Positions 25,090 to 32,496 of a DNA stretch of 64,000 bases are shown piece by piece. Under the pieces are notes generated by a model, which did no database searches, was not told where the DNA came from, and saw only the letters and a list, made by a program, of their open reading frames with translations. This DNA comes from Nitrososphaerales archaeon. Lineage in GTDB: Archaea; Thermoproteota; Nitrososphaeria; Nitrososphaerales; Gagatemarchaeaceae. The stretch spans positions 186,001 through 250,000 of the forward strand of contig JAJTZB010000002.1 in the NCBI GenBank assembly GCA_032906765.1, in the 5' to 3' direction. The first letter of the stretch is position 1. Each line of letters opens with the position of its first letter. A program made the position numbers and the translations under genes.

Positions 25090-26106
25090 GTGATCAGGGT
25101 AGGCGTCAACGGCTTCGGGACGATAGGGCGGAGGGTGGCCGACGCCGTCTCCAAACAGGGCGACATGAAGCTCGTTGGGGTGACGAAGACGAAGCCCGAT
25201 TACAAGTCCAGGATAGCGGTGGAGAAGGGTCTGGACCTTTACGCCGTAGACCTCAAGAGCTTGGAGGTCTTCAAGGGCGCAGGGTACAATGTCAAGGGGA
25301 CGCTCAACGACCTCCTCCAGCGTGTGGACGTCGTAGTCGACGCGTCGCCGGAGGACGTGGGCGCAGTCAACAAGCGAATCTACGAACAGGCCGGCGTCAA
25401 GGCGGTCTTCCAGGGTGGCGAGGAGCACGAGGTGACAGGGCTGTCGTTCGTCGCTCAGTGCAACTTCGAAGAGGCTGTGGGCAAGAGCATGGTCAGAGTC
25501 GTGAGCTGCAACACGACGGGACTCTGCAGGACGCTCCACGCCGTTGACTCGGCGGTGGGGATAGCAAGGGCGAGAGCTGTCCTGGCTAGGAGGGCGGCCG
25601 ACCCAGACGAGACGGGCAAGGGCCCCATAGACGCAGTAGTCCTCGACCCGACGACGCTCCCCTCTCACCACGGGCCCGACGTTCAGTCTGTCCTCAAGGG
25701 GCTCGACATCGTTACCATGGCATTCAAGGTACCGACGACCCACATGCACCTCCACAGCCTGATCCTGACCCTGAAGAAGCAGGCCACCAAGGAGGAAGTC
25801 GTCAAGGCGCTCGAGGGCGCGCCAAGGATCCAGCTGGTGGACGGCAAGTCAGGGTTCAAGTCGACCGCGAGCGTGATGGACTGGGCGAGGGAGATGGGCC
25901 GCCCGAGGAACGACGTCTACGAAGCAACGGTCTGGAGGGATTCCGTCAGCGTGGTTGGCGGGGAGGCGTACATGTTCCTGGCCGTCCACCAGGAAGCGAT
26001 AGTGGTCCCGGAGAACATAGACGCCATCCGAGCGCTCAACGGGGGCTACACCAGGGAGCAGTCCATGAAGGCGACCGACGCCTCCCTTGGGATAGTCCAC
26101 AAGTAG
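25090..26106 (+). CDS. gap: type II (archaeal) glyceraldehyde-3-phosphate dehydrogenase
   Basis: 338 residues from GTG 25090. IRVGVNGFGTIGRRVADAV is the NAD(P)-binding start, VVSCNTTGLCR holds the catalytic Cys140, and HHGPD and PTTHMHLHS are characteristic of the archaeal phosphorylating class. The enzyme makes 1,3-bisphosphoglycerate from GAP, mainly used for gluconeogenesis in many archaea. Its stop (TAG 26104-26106) touches the stop of the convergent SHMT gene (26107) with no base between. Confidence 0.96.
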   Translation: MIRVGVNGFGTIGRRVADAVSKQGDMKLVGVTKTKPDYKSRIAVEKGLDLYAVDLKSLEVFKGAGYNVKGTLNDLLQRVDVVVDASPEDVGAVNKRIYEQAGVKAVFQGGEEHEVTGLSFVAQCNFEEAVGKSMVRVVSCNTTGLCRTLHAVDSAVGIARARAVLARRAADPDETGKGPIDAVVLDPTTLPSHHGPDVQSVLKGLDIVTMAFKVPTTHMHLHSLILTLKKQATKEEVVKALEGAPRIQLVDGKSGFKSTASVMDWAREMGRPRNDVYEATVWRDSVSVVGGEAYMFLAVHQEAIVVPENIDAIRALNGGYTREQSMKATDASLGIVHK

Positions 26107-27315
26107 CTAGGGTTCGAGGACCTTCGGCACCGACTTCAGCACGTACTTGGGCTCCCTGAAGCCCTTGACCAGCGACTTCACCTGCTTCTTGACCACGTCC
26201 GACGGCTTCTTGCCGAGTATCGCCAAGCTCATTAGCTCTGCTACCTTGTCCATCTCTCCCGGCCCGAATCCCATTCTCGTGAGCTCCGAAGTCCCCACCC
26301 TGCCGGCGTTGTCGATGATGATGTTCGAAGACTCGAGCCTCTCGGCGATGAACTGCAGCTTCTTCATGTCGTAGTCGAGCAAGACCTGGTGCGACTTTGA
26401 GAAACCGGCGACTGCGCCCCTGACCTTGATGCCCCTCTGGTCCAGGCCCTTTGCGAGGACCTGCGAGTTCTTCACGACGGCCTGCGCGTAGGCCTTGCCG
26501 AACTGCATCATCTCGAGCAGAGTGACCGCGAGCGCCGCCACCCTGTTGAGGTGGATGTTGTCAACAATTCCAGGGAAGATCTTGCCGGACACCTTGGAGA
26601 ATACCTCCTCGTTGTTCGAGACCATGATCCCACCCTGTGGGCCGGGAAGGCTCTTGTGCGTGGAACCGATCAGTAGCGAACATCCCTCCCTGAGAGGATC
26701 CTGGAACTCGCCGCCGGCTATCAACCCAAGCACGTGGGAACCGTCGTAGACGTATGTGGAACCGCCGCTCGCTGTTGAAAGCTCCTTGGTCGGGTGCGGG
26801 AACGGCATGAAACTGGCGCCGAAGAAGACGATTCTGGGCTTCGCCTCCTTGATGAGCGCCCTTGCCTCCCTCGTGGCAATGTTCACAGTTGCGTCGTTGA
26901 ACGGGAAGTAGAGGTTCTCCAGGCCCATTATCTTGCCGAAGCCGAGGTGAGAAATCCCCGGATAGCCGCCGTTTTCGGGTGAGACTGAGAGGATCTTGTC
27001 CCCCGGCTGGGTCAGTGAAAGGATGACGGCCATGTCCGCTGTGTGGCCAGAGAGGGGCCTCACGTCTGCGTACCTGGCGTTGAAGGTCTTCCGTGCGATC
27101 TCCTCAGAGAGAGAAACGAGCTCGTCTAGGTACCTCGTACCCCTGTAGAACCTGTCAGGAGCGGTGTACCTGTTCCCAAGGTCGGTGGTGAACATGTGCC
27201 GAGAAAGGGGACTGCTGCGGTTCTCGGATGGGATGAGGTTGAGGCACTCGCCGAGCCTCCACCCCTCGTGCTGCTTGATTGTTCTCTCCAGCCTCTCGAG
27301 GTAGGGATAGGACAT
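26107..27315 (-). CDS. glyA: serine hydroxymethyltransferase-like PLP enzyme
   Basis: 402 residues from ATG 27315. LNLIPSENRSSP corresponds to the substrate-binding glutamate loop of SHMT, VRPLSGHTADMAV is the cofactor-phosphate region, DGSHVLGLI precedes, and IGSTHKSLPGPQGGIM carries the PLP lysine (about K221). The role is serine/glycine interconversion with tetrahydrofolate or tetrahydromethanopterin. The sequence is divergent enough that another beta-hydroxy amino acid aldolase function is possible. It lies at the 3' side of the fix operon on the same strand, but 180 bases away. Confidence 0.85.
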   Translation of the reverse strand: MSYPYLERLERTIKQHEGWRLGECLNLIPSENRSSPLSRHMFTTDLGNRYTAPDRFYRGTRYLDELVSLSEEIARKTFNARYADVRPLSGHTADMAVILSLTQPGDKILSVSPENGGYPGISHLGFGKIMGLENLYFPFNDATVNIATREARALIKEAKPRIVFFGASFMPFPHPTKELSTASGGSTYVYDGSHVLGLIAGGEFQDPLREGCSLLIGSTHKSLPGPQGGIMVSNNEEVFSKVSGKIFPGIVDNIHLNRVAALAVTLLEMMQFGKAYAQAVVKNSQVLAKGLDQRGIKVRGAVAGFSKSHQVLLDYDMKKLQFIAERLESSNIIIDNAGRVGTSELTRMGFGPGEMDKVAELMSLAILGKKPSDVVKKQVKSLVKGFREPKYVLKSVPKVLEP

Positions 27316-27495
27316 CGGTGACTCACTCGCCCTTTCCGTTCTCAATTTAAGCTTGCAGACCCGAATCCGAGAAGGGCTCTCCTTGAGGCTGGACCCCGCG
27401 CTCCGAGTCCGTCATGGCTTTGCGTCCAGGAGCAGGGGGTGAACGTAGTTCTGGCAAGCGCAGAATACCCTCCAGACTACTGGATGGCGAAGCGC

Positions 27496-29193
27496 TCAGC
27501 CGTACTTGTACCGCACGCCATACCCGTCCTTCTCGTGCCTGAAGAGGACCATCTCCCTCGGGCCGATGGCGCCGCAAGTACCGCAACCTACGCAGGCGAC
27601 GTGGTCGAACTTGAGCTGGCCTTCGGAAACGTCCTGCTGGGTCAGACGGAACGCCTTCGTTCTGAGCGAATCTTCGTCACCTCCTTTCTCCCGAAGCTGG
27701 GTCAGGTTGTGCTCGTAGAGGTCCTTGTAGGAGGCGAACACCCCCTTGGCCGTGACCAGCGTGTAGCAGTTGACTGGGCAGGTCGGGACCCACGGCTTGG
27801 TGATGGACTTCGATGCGAGGACAGTATCGACGATGATGTGGGAGTACGATTCATCCTCGTCGTACGTCAGAAGGCTCGTGCCCTCCTGGACCCTCTGCAT
27901 CGCGTCCTTGACGATAGGCCCAGAAGACGCCGCGCTGAACTTGTGTGTCTTCGTGAGCAGTCTGGTCCCGAAGACGACCCGGGGCAGGGTGTGATACACG
28001 AGTGAACTCTCTGAGATGAAGCTGTCGCGCCCCGACCTGTTTACGTCCTCGTAAACGGGAGTTAGCAGGTCCCTGTACCTTGAGAGGTTCCTTGCCCTGA
28101 ACGAATCAGACGGCGCAGCGGCAAGGTAGGCCTCGGCCGCCATCATGCCCGAAGCCACGGCCCTCCTCATGCCGTCTATCATCGGACCAATCTTGACGAA
28201 GGCGCCGAGCGCGTCGCCGGCGACCATGAAACCGTCCGAGTACGGCCGCTTCAGGATGCACTTGAAGCCCTTGGGGATGTTGTGGGCCGAGTATTCTAGC
28301 GCCTCAGCGCCGTCGAGGAGCTCCGCGACCATGGGGTGCCTCTCGAACTCGTCTTGCACGTCGACCAGCTTGCCGACCTTGTCAAAGTGCTCCGTGGTCG
28401 CCCTGATGAGCGAGTCCATCGAGACTACCAACCCGACCGATAGCGTGTCCCTGTTTGTGTAGATGAACGCGCCTCCCCCGATGTCGTGCATGAAGTTGCC
28501 GAGGAAGAAGATGGCCCGGCCCTCGCCGCTCCTCACCTTGAACCTCTTCTCGATGGTCCCCTCGTCCAGTTTGTAAACCCTCTTGATCCCGTGATACAGC
28601 TGTCTTGGCACCAGATTGCTCCGCAGACCAGCCTGCTCGACAAGGCTGGACGCGACGCCAGACGCGTCGATGACGACGTTCGCCCTCAGCTCCTCCTTTG
28701 TAGTCCTGACCCCCACCACCCTGTTCTCTTCAATCAGGAGCTCCTCAGCGGTCGTCTCCGTCGAGAGCATAGCGCCCGCCTCGACAGCGGTCTCAGCGAA
28801 CCATCGATCGAAAGACCTCCGGAGTACCGAGTGGTCGTGGCCCGTATCGAAGTCCATATAGAAGAAACCCAGCTTCGCGGCCAGGGAGCCCTTGGTCAGC
28901 TTGGAGTAGCGAGCACTCCCACTCGAGTAGTCCGGGTCGGACAGGAGGACAACTTCGTGGGAGAGAATCTTCCTCTGCAGCGGCGCTGCGGTCTCGTAAT
29001 TAGGAAGAAGGTTGACCATCCCGTGGCTCCCGTCGAAGTCGCCGTAGAGGACCCCGCCAGTCATGTTCCTCTCGCCCGGTATCTTGCCCTTGTCCAGGGT
29101 GAGAACGTTCATCCCCTTCCGTGCGAGTGCCAGAGCAGCGGCCGAGCCGGCCGGCCCCGCACCGACGACTATGGCGTCGAACTCAGACCGCAG
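27496..29193 (-). CDS. fixC: electron-transfer flavoprotein:quinone oxidoreductase FixC fused to ferredoxin FixX
   Basis: About 565 residues. The FAD-binding FDAIVVGAGPAGSAAALAL lies at the start, and VVIDASGVAS and VAGDALGAFVKI are the later FAD motifs. From about residue 470 a FixX-like ferredoxin follows (TCPVNCYTL, then ACVGCGTCGAIGP, and the end YGVRYKYG). It passes electrons from the FixAB flavoprotein to the quinone pool or uses the second branch of electron bifurcation, at the membrane face. No ATG, GTG or TTG exists between the upstream in-frame stop and the FAD motif. CTG 29193, 6 bases after GGGAGGAG, is the best start. It overlaps the 3' end of fixB by 11 bases. Confidence 0.88.
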   Translation of the reverse strand: MRSEFDAIVVGAGPAGSAAALALARKGMNVLTLDKGKIPGERNMTGGVLYGDFDGSHGMVNLLPNYETAAPLQRKILSHEVVLLSDPDYSSGSARYSKLTKGSLAAKLGFFYMDFDTGHDHSVLRRSFDRWFAETAVEAGAMLSTETTAEELLIEENRVVGVRTTKEELRANVVIDASGVASSLVEQAGLRSNLVPRQLYHGIKRVYKLDEGTIEKRFKVRSGEGRAIFFLGNFMHDIGGGAFIYTNRDTLSVGLVVSMDSLIRATTEHFDKVGKLVDVQDEFERHPMVAELLDGAEALEYSAHNIPKGFKCILKRPYSDGFMVAGDALGAFVKIGPMIDGMRRAVASGMMAAEAYLAAAPSDSFRARNLSRYRDLLTPVYEDVNRSGRDSFISESSLVYHTLPRVVFGTRLLTKTHKFSAASSGPIVKDAMQRVQEGTSLLTYDEDESYSHIIVDTVLASKSITKPWVPTCPVNCYTLVTAKGVFASYKDLYEHNLTQLREKGGDEDSLRTKAFRLTQQDVSEGQLKFDHVACVGCGTCGAIGPREMVLFRHEKDGYGVRYKYG

Positions 29194-30271
29194 CTCTATC
29201 TCCTCCCAGAAGGTGAATCAGTTTCGGCAGTTCCTCGTATAGGTCGCCGACAATCGGGTAGTGGGCCATCTGAAGGATAGGCGCGTTCGGGTCAGTGTTG
29301 ATGGCGACTATCTTCCTCGACCTTGACATGCCAACCCTGTGCTGAAGGGCACCGCTGACGCCGAAGGCGAAGTAGAGCTTGGGGCTGACGGTGGCTCCTG
29401 TCTGGCCTATCTGGTGGTATCTGTCAAGGAGGCCTTGAAGCTCTTTCACCTCGGCATAGATCAAAGACCTTGTGGCGCCGATCTCGGCCTTCATGGCGTA
29501 CTTGTTCTCGAAGACGCTCTTGAGCTCCACGGCCAGATTGTAGGCGTCCTTCGGGTTCCTTGCCTTCCCCGACTTGTCATTGAGGACCCCGAGCCCGAGA
29601 CAGATCACGACGTCCGACCCTGCCAAGTCGACGGGCGGCTTCGGGAGCTCCACCACCTCCTTGACTTTGGCGGGATACTCCTTGAGCTCCGCGTTGAACT
29701 CCTCCAAACGGCCTTTCCGCTTCGGGTCTGGTTCAAGAGGAATGAAGTTTCCCGGCCTGACTGTCGCCATCTGCGGCCTCGTCTTGGGAGTGTAGATGCG
29801 CGCGAGCCTGGTACCGAAGTCGGGGCGAATCTGGATCAGCAGGTTCTTGAAGTTCTCCTTGAGCTGCGGGTTGAAGTAGTCCTCTATCTCGAGCTGGACG
29901 TTGTCCGTGGCCAGGCCAGTCCTGACGCGGTAGGCTATCCTGGCCGCTATGTCCTTGCCCAGCTCGTTGGCAACGAAGAGGAATATGTACGGATTCTTGG
30001 CGACGATCATCGAGTGGACGGCGTCGATGTAGCGCAAGTTGAAGTACGTCTCGAACTCGGGCGAGTCGACGTAGAGGACCTCGTCTGCGCCGTACTGGAT
30101 CGCCTGCTCCGCCATCCCCCTGACCCTATGCCCTATGATTACGCCTACGACGTCCTGCTTGAGTGTGTCAGCGACCTTCCTCCCGGCCGCTATCAGCTCG
30201 AGCGATTCCCTCGTCAGGCCGTGAGCGTCGTGCTGCAGGTATACCCAGACGTCCGTCGGTCCATCGCTCAT
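29183..30271 (-). CDS. fixB: electron-transfer flavoprotein alpha subunit FixB
   Basis: 362 residues from ATG 30271, which overlaps the fixA stop (ATGA). The C-terminal FAD domain has EIGATRSLIYAEV, then YHQIGQTGATVSPKLYFAFG, VSGALQHRVGM and VAINTDPNAPI, the textbook ETF-alpha signature. The N-terminal domain VWVYLQHDAHGLTRESLELI is the usual start. It is slightly longer than bacterial EtfA. With FixA it holds FAD and AMP/FAD and takes electrons from NADH or acyl-CoA dehydrogenases. Operon order fixA-fixB-fixCX. Confidence 0.95.
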   Translation of the reverse strand: MSDGPTDVWVYLQHDAHGLTRESLELIAAGRKVADTLKQDVVGVIIGHRVRGMAEQAIQYGADEVLYVDSPEFETYFNLRYIDAVHSMIVAKNPYIFLFVANELGKDIAARIAYRVRTGLATDNVQLEIEDYFNPQLKENFKNLLIQIRPDFGTRLARIYTPKTRPQMATVRPGNFIPLEPDPKRKGRLEEFNAELKEYPAKVKEVVELPKPPVDLAGSDVVICLGLGVLNDKSGKARNPKDAYNLAVELKSVFENKYAMKAEIGATRSLIYAEVKELQGLLDRYHQIGQTGATVSPKLYFAFGVSGALQHRVGMSRSRKIVAINTDPNAPILQMAHYPIVGDLYEELPKLIHLLGGDRAAV

Positions 30272-31446
30272 TTGAAGAGGTCCTCCCTCATCATCTCGTA
30301 GGTGAAGGAGCCCGTCAGACCCCTTGCCGTAAGCTGCTGCAGCAGGCCGATAGGGAGGCCGTCCGCGAGGTCTCCCCTGTCGAACGGTCCAAACTTCTTC
30401 CCTTCGAATTCGACCTCGTCTGAATGGCCGACGAAGACATTGCTCCTCCCGACCAACTTCTGCACGGGCGGCTTGCCAATCTCTATCCCTGGTCCGACAA
30501 TCGTTGGAGACCCTGCGAGGCCTAGCCTCTGGGGGTCCGCACCCAGGTCGTCCGCTGTCCACTTGATTGCCTGGAGAACTTTCCCACGGTAGTTGTTGTA
30601 GCGCACTCTCGTCTGGTCTGAAGCCGTCGGTCCCCTTGGCCTGTACTCCGTCGAGATGGTCAGGAGGGCGGGGAGTTCCATCTCCAACCTCTGCGAAAGC
30701 GAACCAATCTTGCGCTCCGACTCGACTAGCAGCGTGTCAGGGTCGACGTCGAAGTCTTCGACGTAGGTCGCGTGGGGGACGACCTTTCCCAGAAGCTCCG
30801 AGACACCCTCCGAGACCTGAGGACCGACGCTGCCAGTCTCCCCGTCTGTCGTCTTTATCCCAGACACGATGATGAACCTTGAAAGTGCCTCCTTCTCCTT
30901 CTCGAGCATGGCGACGGCCTGCTCGGCAGTCAGCTTCCCTTCAAGGAAAGTCTGGACGATGCTGTCCCGCACAGATGGGAGCTGAGAGTAGATTCGGTTG
31001 GGAAGGAGGTCGGAGTTGTAGAGTTCTGCCGCCTTCGCCCGTACTGCGTCCGAGTAGCCGTACTTCCTGATTGCCTCGACCAGCTGGTCGATCGGCTTGG
31101 TGTGCCTCTCGAGGACCTTCCTGATTCCCAGCACAACGGCGTATGCCGTCGCGAGTGTGTCGGAGCCGGCCATCTTCCTGTCGCTGAGAACGCACTCCTC
31201 GTCCACGCCGTAGACCTCCGCGTCGAAAAGTGGCTTCATTATGGGGATGAGCTTCATGTCTGGGCCCATGCTCAGCGCGACGATCTTTCCGCCCACCCTC
31301 CGCTTCACAAAGTCTGCCGCCTCTATCGACTTCGAGTCGTGGGGGTTGAGGACTATGTCCATCGCCTCCCTGTTCAAGACGCCTCCCACCTGGACCACCT
31401 GAGTAGTGCGTGCGGGCACGCCCTTCAAGAGGGCGATGATGAGCAT
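30268..31446 (-). CDS. fixA: electron-transfer flavoprotein beta subunit FixA with an internal insertion
   Basis: 392 residues, whereas EtfB is usually near 260. The fold starts with the usual LNPHDSKSIEAADFVKRR and the nucleotide-binding loop MAGSDTLATAYAV (92-104). The second half resumes with FIIVSGIKTTDGETGSVGPQ (191-210). In between, residues about 112-189 form a helical, charged insert (LVEAIRKYGYSDAVRAKAAE and LTAEQAVAMLEKEKEALSR) absent from standard EtfB. The C-terminal part beyond about 290 (GLAGSPTIVGPG) matches the FixA/bifurcating group. First gene of the operon; ATG 31446. Confidence 0.93.
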   Translation of the reverse strand: MLIIALLKGVPARTTQVVQVGGVLNREAMDIVLNPHDSKSIEAADFVKRRVGGKIVALSMGPDMKLIPIMKPLFDAEVYGVDEECVLSDRKMAGSDTLATAYAVVLGIRKVLERHTKPIDQLVEAIRKYGYSDAVRAKAAELYNSDLLPNRIYSQLPSVRDSIVQTFLEGKLTAEQAVAMLEKEKEALSRFIIVSGIKTTDGETGSVGPQVSEGVSELLGKVVPHATYVEDFDVDPDTLLVESERKIGSLSQRLEMELPALLTISTEYRPRGPTASDQTRVRYNNYRGKVLQAIKWTADDLGADPQRLGLAGSPTIVGPGIEIGKPPVQKLVGRSNVFVGHSDEVEFEGKKFGPFDRGDLADGLPIGLLQQLTARGLTGSFTYEMMREDLFK

Positions 31447-31520
31447 CTGAAACGTCGGCCGACTCTGATGGTTCTTTAGCGTTGTGATTGGCGCGGCTTG
31501 GCTCAGCAGGAGCCAGCAGC

Positions 31521-32435
31521 CTAGGCCTGCGGGATGCTCGCTATCGCTTCACGGAGCGTGTCTGCTCCCTTGTTGAACCAATCTCTCTCCCGGTCGGAGA
31601 GCTTCAGCTCGTAAATCTTCTCCACGCCGCCCTTCCCCAGCTTGATCGGGACTCCGATGCAGAGGCCGCTCAACCCGTACTCGCCTTCGAGATACGTCGA
31701 AGCTGCAAGCACCTCCTTCTTGTCGAGGACGATGGCCTCCACCATCCTGGCGACGCACCTGCCGGGAGCGATGACGGTCGCTCCCTTCTTAGAGATGACC
31801 TCGGCAGCCACCTTCCTCGTGTCCTCTATCGTCTGTAGGACCTCCTCGTCGGAGAGGAGCGTCGTGAGCGGGACGCCGCCGATGTACGTGTGGCTCGCTA
31901 CCGGGATCATGTTCTCGCCGTGTTCACCCATGACTAACGATGTAATCGACGCCCGAGAAACGCCGAGCTTCTTCGCCAGGACGTACTTGAACCTGGAGTT
32001 GTCGAGGATACCTCCCATGCCGACCACCCTCTTCTTCGGGAAGCCGGAGGTTTTCAGCGCGATGAAGGTCATCACGTCCATCGGGTTCGTGACCATCACG
32101 ATGATTGAGTCCGGCACGTTCTTGGCCACGTCCTTCGCAACGGACCCGATAATGCCCGAGTTCTTCGAGAGGAGGTCCATCCTCGTCATGCCGGGCTTTC
32201 TGGCGAGACCGGCCGATATCACCACGACCTCTGCTCCCTTCAAGGTGGAGTAGTCCGTCGAACCTGTGACGTTGACGTCAACACCCGCGTCGGAGAGCCT
32301 GTGGCTTATGTCGAGCGCCTCCCCCTCTGCCAGACCCGGGATTATGTCCACGAGCGCAATGTCGTCGACCCCAGCGGAAGCAACCTCAAGCGCGACCGCG
32401 GTGCCGATCCTGCCCGCTCCAACCATTCCTATCAT
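31521..32435 (-). CDS. mdh: malate dehydrogenase (LDH-like MDH)
   Basis: 304 residues. NAD-binding MIGMVGAGRIGTAVAL starts at residue 1. The substrate-discriminating loop ARKPGMTRMDLL (78-89) has Arg at the position that marks malate rather than lactate specificity. VTNPMDVMT and the active-site GEHGENM (about 168) with the catalytic His are present. It interconverts malate and oxaloacetate with NAD(P). A TATA-like gtttatac on the minus strand lies 25-30 bases before ATG 32435, so it has its own promoter, separate from the fix operon. Confidence 0.95.
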   Translation of the reverse strand: MIGMVGAGRIGTAVALEVASAGVDDIALVDIIPGLAEGEALDISHRLSDAGVDVNVTGSTDYSTLKGAEVVVISAGLARKPGMTRMDLLSKNSGIIGSVAKDVAKNVPDSIIVMVTNPMDVMTFIALKTSGFPKKRVVGMGGILDNSRFKYVLAKKLGVSRASITSLVMGEHGENMIPVASHTYIGGVPLTTLLSDEEVLQTIEDTRKVAAEVISKKGATVIAPGRCVARMVEAIVLDKKEVLAASTYLEGEYGLSGLCIGVPIKLGKGGVEKIYELKLSDRERDWFNKGADTLREAIASIPQA

Positions 32436-32460
32436 TACTGACGTGCGATGGCTCGGAAAG

Positions 32461-32473
32461 GATGTATAAACTG
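32461..32473 (-). promoter_or_regulatory. TATA-like box of mdh
   Basis: On the minus strand this reads ccagtttatacat, about 25-32 bases before the mdh ATG at 32435. Confidence 0.4.
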
Positions 32474-32496
32474 GTTTCGTTGCCCTACCTACCGCT

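Noticed and set aside
29339-30301. 320-aa plus-strand frame opposite fixB
   Set aside because: Antisense shadow of fixB; Leu/Val/Asp bias typical of such mirrors.
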